Shown here piece by piece: positions 46,300-57,461 of a stretch of DNA of 64,000 nt (positions within the stretch are counted from its first letter, which is position 1; each line of letters begins with the position of its first letter). Location of the stretch: contig NC_088916.1 of NCBI RefSeq assembly GCF_963576675.1, positions 84,399,501-84,463,500 of the forward strand. The letters are read 5' to 3'. The notes below the pieces were generated by a model. It was not told where the DNA came from. It saw only the letters and a list, made by a program, of their open reading frames with translations, and ran no database searches. Source of the DNA: Euphorbia lathyris (taxonomy: Eukaryota; Streptophyta; Magnoliopsida; Malpighiales; Euphorbiaceae). The position numbers and the translations under genes were made by a program.

Positions 46300-47068
46300 G
46301 CATCCTCAATGATGTTTAACTTATGAGTAATCACATCTGGGCTTACTCCTGTGGGTATCTCATTCTCCTATGTAAATACGCTTTCAGACTCAATGAGAAC
46401 TTTTTTAACATCCTCTTTGATCTCAAGTTTTAATCCTTTGGCGATCCGCACCCGCTTTCCATCAGCAATAAGGAGCGTTTCTGTGTCGCCCAAAGCTGTA
46501 GTGATAAGTTAATATTTCTCACCTTCGTCCTCTTTGGATTGTGGGCGGATTGATAGTGACGCCGAGTATAAGTCTATTTAGCCACCTTTTGGTTCCCGCT
46601 AATCATTACTCCTCCTTTGCTGGTGGGAATGTACATTGTCAGACGACGGATGGAAATTAGGGCTGCAACCTCTGGCCCTTGGTCTGGATAGTGTGACCCG
46701 TCACTCCAATGATGTCAACAATGGTTGTTTCTATTTGCATCGGATCAACCTTTAGTTTGGCGAATGCACCTTTGGTGATGACATTGTGAGAACTGCCCGT
46801 GTCTTTACTCGCTTTATTTTATCTCCCATCCTTGAATTGCCATTGTTACTACCAATGCATCTGCATGTGGAGAGATTACTGGACCTGTTTCTGCAAAAAG
46901 AGCAATGGAGGGATGTTTTATCCAGAGCGGATACTTTTGCTTTTTTCACGGGTGGCTGATACACTGGTCCATCTGCTATGACATTAATGACACTTTTGAT
47001 TATTTTTGGGATCTGTCTTCTGCTTGTCATCTTGTTATTTGTTATTCTGGACAAAGCTATCTAGTTTG
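46300..47068 (-). pseudogene. Tat-like element: gag end, protease and RT start remnants
   Basis: Read on the minus strand. AGKLDSFVQNNK continues the gag zinc region from across the Athila-like insertion. Then come VINVIADGPVYQPP-like sequence and the protease DTGSSHNVITKGAFAKLK (DTGS at 46803-46792) with VTGHTIQTKGQ. A stretch with KGLKLEIKEDVKKVL follows. Next are a TAG at 46370-46368 (Trp position) and ENEIPTGVSPDVITHKLNI, the residues that start Tat/Ogre-group reverse transcriptases. The frame changes several times. RT palm and integrase are not found to the left. Confidence 0.7.
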
Positions 47069-47073
47069 CCAGC

Positions 47074-48752
47074 TGATGCGCCCTCACCTAAGTTAGAGAT
47101 GAGAACTCACTAAGGGATAAGTGTACCCCGTCGTTATCAAGTAATAAATTTCTGGTTAAGTCCAGGTTATCGTCCACAGGATTTATTTCTGCAAGTATCG
47201 AGTTACTTGGTTTCAGGTGTTATCTAGGCTTAGGGGGTTTTGAGTTGGTTTTTCTAAGTTAATCTACTCCTAGGTTGAATTATACTATTCCTAGCTAAGT
47301 TATCTGATTCTAACTAAGTTATTCTACGCCTAATTAAGTTACTCTACCCCTAATTAAGTTAAACTACTCCTAAGTGATCTCTTACCAATGCAATTATCCG
47401 AAGGAACATGAAGGGATACGATGATAATGAAAATAGATTGTTTAAGCAATTGAATTAAAACCTAAGTCACTTGTGTCCGAGGCGATTAACCCGACCTATC
47501 CTCCTAAAGTCCCTAGTTCGTGATTCCCTTGTAAGGCCGAAACTAGCTCTAAGGCTCAGTAATTTGGGCTTAATCTTCTATAGGGTCGTCAATCCTATAG
47601 GTACTGACTAGGTCAGATTCAGCTCGCAATATGTGCCAACTTGATTTTGGGATTATCGAATGAGTTAAACCAATCAGACAAAGCGTAAGACAAAGATTAA
47701 AGCATTAAAACAATTGAATGAACAAGAACTATAATATATATCAAAGATGGAGAATATTGTCACGAAGTTACAATAAGCCTAGAATTCATAACATGTATCA
47801 GAGGCTAGACAGAATGTAAAAGAAGAAAAATCCCTTTCAGGGAACCTGTCTACCAATGCAGGCGTCTTTCTAGGACTTAAGGATGGAGCTTGAACAATCC
47901 TCGGTGAACGGAGCTTCGGAGGTGTCTTCAATGGAGGTTTGAAGGATATGGAGGAGGTGGAGAGGATTTCTCAAGAGGAAAACTAAGAAAATTACAAAGA
48001 TAAAAGATATCTAATTTACATTGGAAAAACTCTATTTATAGGCGTGGCTCGGCCCTCTTTTTGACCTATTTTCGTGTCCTTATTGGTGTAGGAAGTCATG
48101 GGGTCCATCGTGGCTTTGTGGGGGCGGAATTGGTCTTTTTGACCAATTCCCGCAGGTCTGCTCGCCGAGCAGGGCGAGCTGCTCGGCGAGCAGGGCTACT
48201 CGCGACGAGCAACGCCCTACTCGGCGAGCAGGCGCCTGGCGGCCTGCTCGCCCGAGCAGCCCTCTGGTGGCCTACTCGGCGAGCAGGCACAGTGCCTGGG
48301 CAGTGCCTGGGCTGCTCGTCGAGCAGCGCCCGGGCTGCGCGCCGATGCTCAATTCGCCGAGCGACTGCCGGGGGTCCCCGAGACACGATTTTTGCCTGAA
48401 ATTGATCATGTTTTAACCTGCACACGCACATAAACTCCAAACAACATTAGTCCAAGGGCTAAATTGACCCGCCAATCGCTTATTTTGAGCAAACGCTTCG
48501 TTTGGTGCGACTTTTGGCGGACCAATTAGCTTCAAAAGATAACGGAATTATACTATGCATGCTATTTTGGCCGTAATTGCCTAAATTGGTCACAAAACGA
48601 GCCTAAACAACGAAAAATAAATAAAACGTTTCCAATTCCTAACTAACTCACACAAAAGCATTTAAATGCTAGAAATGCTCGCTTATTAACTAAATAATGC
48701 TAAAACCCGTCCTAAAACCGTACCCAAAGATAGGGGTTTTTGACCCCTATCA
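47074..48752 (-). repeat. 3' LTR of non-autonomous Athila-like element
   Basis: 1679 bp. Minus-strand TATA box (TATAAATA) at 48040-48033. Upstream of it in U3 (48150-48365) is an array of GC-rich palindromes on GCTCGCCGAGC / CTGCTCGGCGAGCAG. Confidence 0.95.
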
Positions 48753-50404
48753 AACCTCCTCGCACTTAAAACTTTACTTGTCCCCAAGTAAACTAAAAAA
48801 ACTAAACCCGCAATCACAAGCAAGCTAGAAAACCTCCCGGTTTGACTAGGTGCTTGACACAATTTCGAGCATCTGTAATTACATGCATTCGGAAATACAA
48901 AGTAGAGACACGATATCCAAAAGCCGCATTTCAATTATCATAGGTCATAGTTTTAAGCAAAATGACACATGTTCAATTAAACGAGCTTGAGAGGATCGCT
49001 AAGTAAAACACCTCACCATAGGTAGTTCACTCAATTCACACAATTTTGGTGGCTAAAGTGTTTACTCTCGGCTTATGTTCTTGCTTAGGATTACGTTGAT
49101 TTTGCACGTTCATCCGAGTTCCTCTACTATGCTATATGACTCCGATGATATCAAAAACAGCCTCGAATTGGGGTTGTAATGTGGTTAGAGGGTTAAAGGT
49201 ACAACAAGGGTTAATAGTTATAGCGCTAGAAAAACAAAGTTAAAATGGCTTTAGCAAATGTGAAGTGACTGAGCTTTTTATTCATTATTTTTTTTTCTTG
49301 AGACATTTTGATTTTAAGAACTGAGGAATGAAGTTCTCCTTTTTGTTCGTCTCTTTTCTTTTCTTTTTCTGTTTTTCTCTTTTTTTTTCTTTTTGGATAG
49401 TGATGCTCAATCACTTCTTAGCCTTTTGGCTTGCTACTATGATGCCATAAACAAAGATAAAGCGCTAGAACGACAAAGGCTCGATATGAGCTTTGCAAAA
49501 ACTTAGGGTTAAGTAGCAAACCAAGTTGTGGTTTGCAAAAATAGGTTAGAACGAAAGAAAAATCTATCAACTACAAAAATATAGGCTCAAAGGGGCTTCC
49601 TAGAGTGGATGAAAAAGAGAAAATAAGGTAAAGAAAAAAGGGTTAATTCTAATGAGGCTGATTCATCGTTTATCATTTCAAATCATTGCATGTAGGTTCA
49701 ACACAGTATTAGGTGCAAAATCTGTAATCTTTCCACAAGTCAAAGCATTCACACAAAAATGTCAAGAAAAAGAGCTTTTTGATGTTCGCTCTTAGGCTCA
49801 AATTCAACTCACAATTCTTTGGGTTTCAATTTTGTGTTTACTAGTTTTCCCCAAACTCAAGTTCAACATCACATGCCTTCAATTCTTAAGTTATCTACCT
49901 AAGTAATGATTTTAGCATTTCTTCAAAAGTAGGGTCTAAATGCAAACTTTAGCTCATGCTCTTACAGATACAAGGATTGTGTCCTACACCTAAACTAGTT
50001 GTCATGCAATCTTAGATTCGGTTCTCAGCCCTCAAGGGCAACTAACGAAGTTTAGATTCGAAGGAGGTTCACGGTTTTAGATCCTAAACATGCGAGAACA
50101 TAAATAAAACCCGAAAACGCTAAACTAAACTAGACACGACGCAACAAAAATTTAAAAATTATACAATTTTTGTAAGTTTGTCTACCCCTCCTCCTCACAC
50201 TAAAAATATGCAATAAGTTCCAACATTGCATCACAAACCATAAAGTACAAGTGCAAAAAGTTAGGGTGGAGAAGAAAACTTACGGATTTTATCGCAATCG
50301 CCAAAAATTTGATGATTTGCGGTGCAATTTTTATTTATTTATTTATTTATTATTATTATTTTTCAGCTCCATTCGGGATTTAAAAAAAATCTCGAACAGT
50401 TTGC
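48753..50404 (-). other. 3' non-coding region of non-autonomous Athila-like element
   Basis: No coding frame with recognisable content. AT-rich, with homopolymer-rich patches near 49280-49395. Ends at the purine tract next to 48752. Confidence 0.6.
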
Positions 50405-50690
50405 TTATCGCGGCCGAGCAGCAGTGCCCAGCGGCGGGCTGCGCGCCCGCGCCCAGCGGCGGGCTGGGCGCAGTGCCCAGCGGCAGACTGCGCGCCAGCG
50501 CCCAGAGGCGGGCTGGGCGCACTGCCCAGTAGCCCAGCGGCGTGCTGGGCGCAGGGCCCAGCGGCGGGCTGGACGCCAGCGCCCAGCTCGCGGCGAGCAG
50601 GGCCCTACTCGCCGAGCTGGGCGGCAGTGCCCAGCTCGCCCGAGCTGGAGTGCCCAGCTCGGCGAGCTGGGCCTCCTGGGCCAAAAAATA
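50405..50690. repeat. Internal GC-rich palindrome array
   Basis: About 285 bp of GC-rich sequence made of GGGCTGGGCGCAGTGCCCAG units and, at the right side, CTCGCCGAGCTGGGC units like those in the LTR U3. It lies downstream of the gag ORF on the minus strand. The long frames across it are by-products of the repeats. Confidence 0.8.
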
Positions 50691-50736
50691 TATATATATA
50701 TTTTTTTAAAAAAAAATTATTTTAAACCTGAAAACT

Positions 50737-50783
50737 TTAAAATAAAAATAAAAATAAAATAAAATAAAATAAAATAAAATAAA
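50737..50783. repeat. (AAAAT)n microsatellite
   Basis: About nine AAAAT/AAATA pentamers in a row, followed by further A/T homopolymers up to about 50860. Confidence 0.9.
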
Positions 50784-50939
50784 AAAAACTAAACAACTAA
50801 AAAAAATATTTATTTATTTATTTTTTTTTTTAAACGAACATTTTTTTTAAAAAAACGTAAAAGAAAACTAAAAAGACTAAACTAAAAAAATCAATGTATA
50901 ATCTAAATAAAATAAACCTAAAAAGTTTTATTAAAACTT

Positions 50940-50965
50940 GGGTTGCCTCCCAAGAAGCGCTACGT
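50940..50965 (-). promoter_or_regulatory. Conserved Athila motif CTTGGGAGGCAACCC
   Basis: On the minus strand AGCGCTTCTTGGGAGGCAAC, a block often found in Athila-type elements downstream of the coding region. Its role is unknown; a purine-tract or packaging role is only a guess. Confidence 0.5.
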
Positions 50966-50997
50966 TATAGTCGGTGAGCTCGACATAGAATTCCCGC

Positions 50998-51960
50998 CTA
51001 GGTGTATGCTTCTACTCGCGTTAGAAACTCGAACTCCTTAACAAATAACCCGTACCTACAAAACGGATTAAGAGCCTCAAATAAGTTTAATGAAAGTAGG
51101 AGGCCGAATTTAAACATATTATGAAAAAGTTTGGTTTGCTCCCTTTTGGATTCTCTTGGTAGGTCGAAGAGAATGAAAACTTCTGAACAAAGAGTAAATC
51201 CAAACTTTTCGAACTTTTGAGGAAAAGGTAGTTGATATACACAAGCTTCGATTTGATCATTTATTTCTATCACATGATTTAGAATTTCAGATTTTGAACC
51301 GGGGTTGCTTACCGCTTCCGGTTCTTCACTTACTTTGAGTGATGCATGTGACAGTGGACTTGGTTCTACCTTTTCGTCATTCCTCAAAGAGATGGCTTGA
51401 GCTGATTCCCTCTGTGGGATTTCTATGTTTTCCTTTATGCCTGGGAGAGCATCTCGGGATTGCTTTTGCATCTCTTGGTTTATTTGAGCCAATTGGTTGC
51501 TCAAGTCCTTGCAAACCTCCTCGTTGATTGTAAGTCGGGCTGATATTCCTTTCAAAAGGGACATCACCTCATCTTGTGAGCTAGAGGGTTGTGGAGGAAC
51601 TTGGCTTGCTTGTTCGTAAGGGAACATTCCCAATTCGTTTTCCCTGTGCTCATTAACAAACCTATTTGGAGGCCTCAACATGTTAGGGTTCCCGTAGGAC
51701 AGATTTGAGTGTTGAGGTCTCCTCCAATCACTACCATAAAAGCTGTAAGAATTGGGGTTAGAATTATACCTTTGGTGATTACCCACAAAACTTACAGTTT
51801 CATTGGTGTTGAGGCTCAGTTTCGCCATCAAGATATCCATTTTCTCATTTAAGTCGGCCATGGAGGGATTGGGAGCCTCATTCTCCAGGGCATGAATGTA
51901 TTGTCTTGATGGGATAGTAAACTTTTGAGCTTGCCACTCGACTTTTTCTTGCCAATTCAT
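50998..51960 (-). CDS. Gag-like ORF of non-autonomous Athila-like element, 320 aa
   Basis: ATG at 51960, open for 320 codons. The middle part has SDWRRPQHSNLSYGNPNMLRPP, matching the NPGWRNHPN...SY linker of Athila gags, and later AISLRNDEKVEPSP, like the AVTLRSGK motif that follows it. DLNEKMDILMAKLSLN and the helical SLLKGISARLTINEEV...LAQINQEMQKQ regions suggest coiled coils. The capsid N-terminal domain and zinc knuckle are missing. The C-terminal 100 residues (LPFPQKFEKFGFTLCSEV...) are unlike the pol that would normally follow. This gag is thus truncated and fused to unrelated sequence. Because the frame is intact it may still be translated. Confidence 0.7.
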   Translation of the reverse strand: MNWQEKVEWQAQKFTIPSRQYIHALENEAPNPSMADLNEKMDILMAKLSLNTNETVSFVGNHQRYNSNPNSYSFYGSDWRRPQHSNLSYGNPNMLRPPNRFVNEHRENELGMFPYEQASQVPPQPSSSQDEVMSLLKGISARLTINEEVCKDLSNQLAQINQEMQKQSRDALPGIKENIEIPQRESAQAISLRNDEKVEPSPLSHASLKVSEEPEAVSNPGSKSEILNHVIEINDQIEACVYQLPFPQKFEKFGFTLCSEVFILFDLPRESKREQTKLFHNMFKFGLLLSLNLFEALNPFCRYGLFVKEFEFLTRVEAYT

Positions 51961-51999
51961 TGATCAGAGAATGCTGAGAAAAAGTGAAGTTCTAGCACA

Positions 52000-52290
52000 A
52001 AAGTGGATAAGTAACAGTATACAGATATGAACAAGTATAAAAAAGTATAAAGAAATTATATATCAACAAGTATAGAGAATAATTATAAAGAATTATGTAT
52101 AAACAAGTATAAGCGATATAAACAAGGATATTTACAAAAAGAATCGTATATAAACAAGTGTATGTATAAGCAAGTATATGTATAAACAAGTATAAATATG
52201 AACAAGTATAAATATAAACAAGTATTAACGGTTATAACAAGTATAGATAAACAAGTATAGATGATATTCACAGAGATATTCACAAAGGAA
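52000..52290. repeat. TATAAACAAG-type short tandem repeat in the leader
   Basis: Some fifteen imperfect copies of (G)TATAAACAAG, spaced 10-30 bp, between the primer site and the gag ORF. It occupies the leader of the RNA, where packaging signals are expected, but function is not known. Confidence 0.7.
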
Positions 52291-52340
52291 TGCCTAAACT
52301 AACAAATCGACCTTTGGTTCGATATTGCAGAAGAAATAAA

Positions 52341-52358
52341 TCCCCGGCAACGGCGCCA
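52341..52358 (-). other. Primer binding site, tRNA-Asp (minus strand)
   Basis: Plus-strand TCCCCGGCAACGGCGCCA, i.e. TGGCGCCGTTGCCGGGGA on the coding strand, six bases inside the LTR. It is identical to the primer site of the autonomous-looking Athila at 21392. Confidence 0.92.
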
Positions 52359-52364
52359 AAAACT

Positions 52365-54040
52365 TGATGCGCCCTCACCTAAGTTAGAGATGAGAACTCA
52401 CTAAGGGATAAGTGTACCCCGTCGTTATCAAGTAATAAATTTCTGGTTAAGTCCAGGTTATCGTCCACAGGATTTATTTCTGCAAGTATCGAGTTACTTG
52501 GTTTCAGGTGTTATCTAGGCTTAGGGGGTTTTGAGTTGGTTTTTCTAAGTTAATCTACTCCTAGGTTGAATTATACTATTCCTAGCTAAGTTATCTTATT
52601 CTAACTAAGTTATTCTACGCCTAATTAAGTTACTCTACCCCTAATTAAGTTAAACTACTCCTAAGTGATCTTTTACCAATGCAATTATCCGAAGGAACAT
52701 GAAGGGATACGATGATAATGAAAATAGATTGTTTAAGCAATTGAAGTAAAACCTAAGTCACTTGTGTCCGAGGCGATTAACCCGACCTATCCTCCTAAAG
52801 TCCCTAGTTCGTGATTCCCTTGTAAGGCCGAAACTAGCTCTAAGGCTCAGTAATTTGGGCTTAATCTTCTATAGGGTCGTCAATCCTATAGGCATTGACT
52901 AGGTCAGATTCAGCTCGCAATATGTGCCAACTTGATTTTGGGATTATCGAATGAGTTAAACCAATCAGACAAAGCGTAAGACAAAGATTAAAGCATTAAA
53001 ACAATTGAATGAATAAGAACTATAATATATATCAAAGATGGAGAATATTGTCACGAAGTTACAATAAGCCTAGAATTCATAACATGTATCAGAGGCTAGA
53101 CAGAATGTAAAAGAAGAAAAATCCCTTTCAGGGAACCTGTCTACCAATGCAGGCGTCTTTCTAGGACTTAAGGATGGAACTTGAGCAATCCTCGGTGAAC
53201 GGAGCTTCGGAGGTGTCTTCAATGGAGGTTTGAAGGATATGGAGGAGGTGGAGAGGATTTCTCAAGAGGAAAACTAAGAAAATTACAAAGATAAAAGATA
53301 TCTAATTTACATTGGAAAAACTCTATTTATAGGCGTGGCTCGGCCCTCTTTTTGACCTATTTTCGTGTCCTTATTGGTGTAGGAAGTCGTGGGGTCCATC
53401 GTGGCTTCGTGGGGGCGGAATTGGTCTTTTTGACCAATTCCCGCAGGTCTGCTCGCCGAGCAGGGCGAGCTGCTCGGCGAGCAGGGCTACTCGCGACGAG
53501 CAGCGCCCTGCTCGGCGAGCAAGCGCCTGGCGGCCTACTCGGCAAGCAGGCATCCTGCTCGCCCGAGCAGGCCTCTGGTGGCCTGCTCGGCGAGCAGGCA
53601 CAGTGCCTAGGCAGTGCCTGGGCTGCGCGCCGATGCTCAATTCGCCGAGCGACTGCCGGGGGTCCCCGAGACACGATTTTTGCCTGAAATTAATCATGTT
53701 TTAACCTGCACACGCACATAAACTCCAAACAACATTAGTCCAAGGGCTAAATTGACCCGCCAATCGCTTATTTTAAGCAAACGCTTCGTTTGGTGCGACT
53801 TTTGGCGGACCAATTAGCTTCAAAAGATAACGGAATTATACTATGCATGCTATTTTGGCCGTAATTGCCTAAATTGGTCACAAAACGAGCCTAAACAACG
53901 AAAAATAAATAAAACGTTTCCAATTCCTAACTAACTCACACAAAAGCATTTAAATGCGAGAAATGCTCGCTTATTAACTAAATAATGCTAAAACCCGTCC
54001 TAAAACCGTACCCAAAGATAGGGTTTTTTGACCCCTATCA
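52365..54040 (-). repeat. 5' LTR of non-autonomous Athila-like element
   Basis: 1676 bp. TATA box at 53331-53324. The GC palindrome array (53445-53655) has a different number and order of units from the other LTR, the only part where the two LTRs differ by insertions or deletions. Confidence 0.95.
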
Positions 54041-54245
54041 CCAGCTCCCAGCAAGCTTTAGTGTGGTGGCCAACCTGTAGTACGCTTTGGCGTTTCTTCC
54101 AACGGTTACATGCTCCCCTCCTTTGGGTTCGGGATATGTAATGTCCCGTTTATATTGAATCTTCTCCTTTATATTGTGGCAAGTTGGAAGCTTTAAACAT
54201 TTTGTCCGCCTCGTACCTCAAGATCTGTGTTGTGAATGGCGAATT
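54041..54245 (-). pseudogene. Tat-like element: gag remnant
   Basis: Minus-strand pieces SPFTTQILRYEADKMFKASN (54245-54165) and GHHTKACWEL (54072-54043), the gag start-of-capsid wording and the His/Cys motif of Tat-group gags. The second piece is split from AGKLDSFVQ at 47068 exactly by the Athila-like insertion and its CCAGC duplication. Several frameshifts. Confidence 0.62.
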
Positions 54246-54411
54246 CCTATTAACTGGATGGCATATCTTTCTGCATTGTTCTCTTGTCTATCTAGAGCGG
54301 TATGCCCTCGTCTTTCAATCTCATCATCCGTGTGTTCAATGTTGAATCGTGATGGTAAATCCGGCTCTTGATCTTGATATCGATCATGTTCAGGTTATAC
54401 TTGGAGCTATG

Positions 54412-54714
54412 GTTTAACGCGGATGGATGTTGTCACAACCGTGGGAGCCATTTTATCTAGCTTCGAATATCTTGTCTCCACATCCTTCAACATTTCGCTA
54501 ACATAATAGATGGAGAACTGCTGACCTTCTTCTTCTTGAATAACCACGGTGCATATAGCTTTATCCATGACAGATTGATACAAATGCAGGTCTCCCCTTC
54601 AGATTGGTCTGCTCATCAAGGGTGGTTCTGTTAGGAATTGTTTTATACCTTGATATGCTTGTTGACAATCTTTCTAGTATGATGATCCGCCCGTTCAACC
54701 TCTGTATCTTTCTC
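54412..54714 (-). pseudogene. Tat-like element: displaced RT/RNase H remnant
   Basis: Minus strand: IQRLNGRI (RT connection region), QGIKQFLTEPPLMSRP, DLHLYQSVMDKAI, EEEGQQFSIYYVS and LKDVETRYSKLDKMAPTVVT. These are the end of RT and start of RNase H of a Tat/Ogre-type element, almost in one frame with one TGA. It lies upstream of the gag and protease remnants in the direction of transcription, the reverse of the normal order. Confidence 0.72.
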
Positions 54715-56816
54715 ACCCATTGTGGGGTTTTCATTTAGGCGCTCTTTTCACCTTTTTCCTCGCATGGCTTTTATTTAGGCGCTCTTTTCACCTTTTTCCT
54801 CGCAAGGCTTTTATTTTATCTGGATTTGCTCTAACTCCTTTTTGGCCAATAAGATAGTCAAGGAATTTTTCTGAAGTGACTCTGCATATACACTTCTTTG
54901 GATTGAGCTTTATTTTTCATATCAGTGTTTGCACTGGTTGTAGTATTAGCAACTCCCTTGTACTTATGGGTTAGCACTGAAAGAACTCCAGAAGTGGGGC
55001 ATACTCTGTCCATTATTAAAAGATTGTGGTAAGGCATAAAAACTATATTCACTTACCTTGGGGATCAGTGGCTTGATCCACGGAACATACTTCATAGCAA
55101 AAGACTGTTTGCATTGACCTTGTTGGCAAATATCATGTATAATGCAATGTCTCTTTATGGAATTTTTAGTTCATCTTGGAATCAACTTAATAATTCCTTC
55201 ACGTTGGTCCCTAACTCTAGAATGAACTTAGTCAAAGGATAAAATCGAGTAAATATTATATGTCAAACAAATTCATAATAGAATTTTAATCGTGCTTGTT
55301 TTAATAATAATATCACGTATAACGGTCATAACCATGAAGATTGCTACTGCACATGAATATCATAATGAATTCTTAATAAATAACCATAATGAGAATGCTT
55401 TAAGAATAATGTCCTTTTGTATTTCAATGCGCATTAATATCCAAGATAGCATATTTATGTTAAACGTCATAAAAGTTATGACATTCTATATTGGGTAAGA
55501 TATCTTACATAGTTGCTATTTACTTGCAATTAATATTGTGCATCCATACATTAATGGCATTCAGAGATCATTAAAGCCTCATTTGAATGAGGTGTAATTA
55601 AAGAAAGGTAAGTGATGATTTAATAATATAGTTATATATAAAATTACTCTTATATCATTTCATTTGTACGAATAAAATAAAAGAGAAAGAGTAATTTTGG
55701 AAGAAAAATACATGTACCATTATTCTCCTCCAATTTGGAGTGTAAGAAAAATTACTCAAAATCCACTCTCACCTACCTTCACATACAATCCTCCAATTTT
55801 TAAGGAATTCTCATGTATATCTTAAGAATTTCGCATAAATTAATGTTCCGATCCGAAACCGACACTTGCACTATTTTGTACTTAGCTCAGGACATGAAAG
55901 TTTTGTTTATCCAATTTGGTAATTCATCAGCCCATAATGGCCTTAATAGTTAGGGACAATTACAGGATAATTACAAATAGACTCAATATTTTCAAGTCTC
56001 TTGTGTTGATAACAGAAATTCTAACAATGTCAAATAAACAGTTTTTATATGAATAGACACATCATTGTAAAAAAGGGAATGAAATAACTATTTGACAAAA
56101 CAATATTCAAAAATATGAATTTCTGATATTAAAAGTACTATATAGGAGAAAAGCCATACATAGATGGTGAATTGTACAAGAAAAAACCAAATATGATTTT
56201 TTTGTAATTTCTTCTAATAGTTATATGCATGTTCATCCAAAAGACCGACCAGATCTAAATCATTTGTAATTACATTAGCCCTTTTATGATATTTTAATAT
56301 CAAATGACAAAATCACATTGAATGGATGATTTTTTTTCGTAAATCCCAAGATTACGGGTCTTATACATGCGTTTGTACTAATTCAATGATAATATCATAT
56401 TACACTTGTCATGCATAAAAATATGAGGGCATAGTAAGCATGCAAGATTTAATGAAAGATTTGTGTCTATGATTTCATCTTTCACAGTTTATTAGATTTA
56501 TCATAATAACATGTAATGATATTCATAGCACTTTATAAGAGTGAGGGATCTCAATTTTCTTTAATTAAAAATGGAATAAGAAAGGGGAGGAAACTTATCT
56601 TTTTCATCATAAAATTCCAGATTTAATGTAGAAAACTATTTCTCACCAATATATGGAGAACTGTATCTTTGGATAGATTTGTTGTACTGATTGAGCCAAA
56701 GTTTGAGATTGTGATTTCTATTCTGTTGACTCCATTGTTTTGTTCTTTGTGAAACTCTATACAATCAAGATTTTGTGATCTTCTGTTTGTTAGAGATCCA
56801 CCTTCACCGCACCAAT
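54715..56816 (-). other. Tat-like element, 5' interior, no gene recognised
   Basis: About 2.1 kb, AT-rich towards the right. Two copies of a 52-bp block with CTCTTTTCACCTTTTTCCTCG lie at 54735-54815. No further coding block could be identified. The right end (56600-56816) is the leader next to the primer site. Confidence 0.5.
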
Positions 56817-57456
56817 TGATAACTTGTGGACACTCCGATGCCAAAGTCAGTAATATTTCTGAGAATAAACTGTAAGCACAAAAGTAGAGAATCAGTAAGT
56901 GTACCTTTGATCCTAGGAAGCTGGGGTATTTATATAGGTTTTTGTAGCCTTCAGCATTAATGGGGAAGCAGGTGAAGAGTTGTGTCATTACTCATCTTTG
57001 ATTGCTATCAATTCTCCATTTAATCCCAACATTTATCATTAAAACCCTCAGAGTTGAGGTATTCGAACAGTCAAGTCTTTATTCCCCTTTAATGGCTATT
57101 AATTGTCATTTAATTGTATTTATTCCCATTCATGGATGGTAATAAAGGCGCCTTTTGGTATTCTTGGATCCGTCAAGGCGTATGTACGCTCTCCTTGAGA
57201 GCAATGGCGGGTCTCCATTACTCGCTCTCATCGGGCGTATCTCGTTATGGCGTATCTCGCCATGGTCCACGTGGCGTGGCATAATGCTAGAGACTCCTTC
57301 CTTTTCCTCATTATTTGCATATTTGCCCCTGCATTAATTATCATTAATTCCACATTAATCATGCATAAATATCTCTTTTAGAAGGAATAATGGTTTGTCA
57401 TTATTTCTATTAATTTTTCTTTATTCCTTATTCAAGAATAATTTGAGTTGTTATCA
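56817..57456 (-). repeat. 5' LTR of Tat-like element
   Basis: 640 bp, with the same ends as the other copy. It lacks the block with GGCGCCGTTGGG found at 42549-42599, a clean internal deletion. Just outside it on the minus strand is TTGGTGCGGTGAAGG, in the place of a primer binding site; I could not assign the tRNA. Confidence 0.9.
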
Positions 57457-57461
57457 CATTC

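Larger units (their letters stand above)
47074..54040 (-). mobile_element. Non-autonomous Athila-like element (gag only)
   Basis: LTRs 47074-48752 (1679 bp) and 52365-54040 (1676 bp), ends TGATGCGCC...CCCTATCA, target duplication CCAGC at 47069-47073 and 54041-54045. A tRNA-Asp primer site on the minus strand (52358-52341) sets the direction. The 3.6-kb interior encodes one gag-like ORF and no pol. LTRs differ by about 15 substitutions plus repeat-number changes. The purine tract GCGAGGAGGTT abuts 48752. It depends on a relative for enzymes, plausibly one like the element at 19825. Confidence 0.95.
42533..57456 (-). mobile_element. Tat-like Ty3/gypsy element, rearranged and non-autonomous, 14.9 kb with insertions
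   Basis: Related LTRs (42533-44620 with an inserted solo LTR; 56817-57456) with ends TGATAAC...GTTATCA, and the target duplication CATTC at 42528-42532 and 57457-57461. Transcription direction is minus, judged from the coding remnants and the minus-strand TATA (44092-44101). Without nested insertions it is about 6.6 kb. The interior keeps only pieces: gag C-terminus, DTGS protease, the start of RT, and an RT/RNase H piece out of order. Large parts are tandem repeats. By eye the LTRs differ by about 10 substitutions plus a 52-bp deletion in the right copy. Confidence 0.9.

Noticed and set aside
48061..48440. Long frames on both strands in the GC-rich LTR arrays (also 53352-53697 and 50322-50762)
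   Set aside because: Arg/Ala/Gly- and Pro-rich peptides made by GC palindromic repeats. They are open in several frames at once, which is a composition effect.
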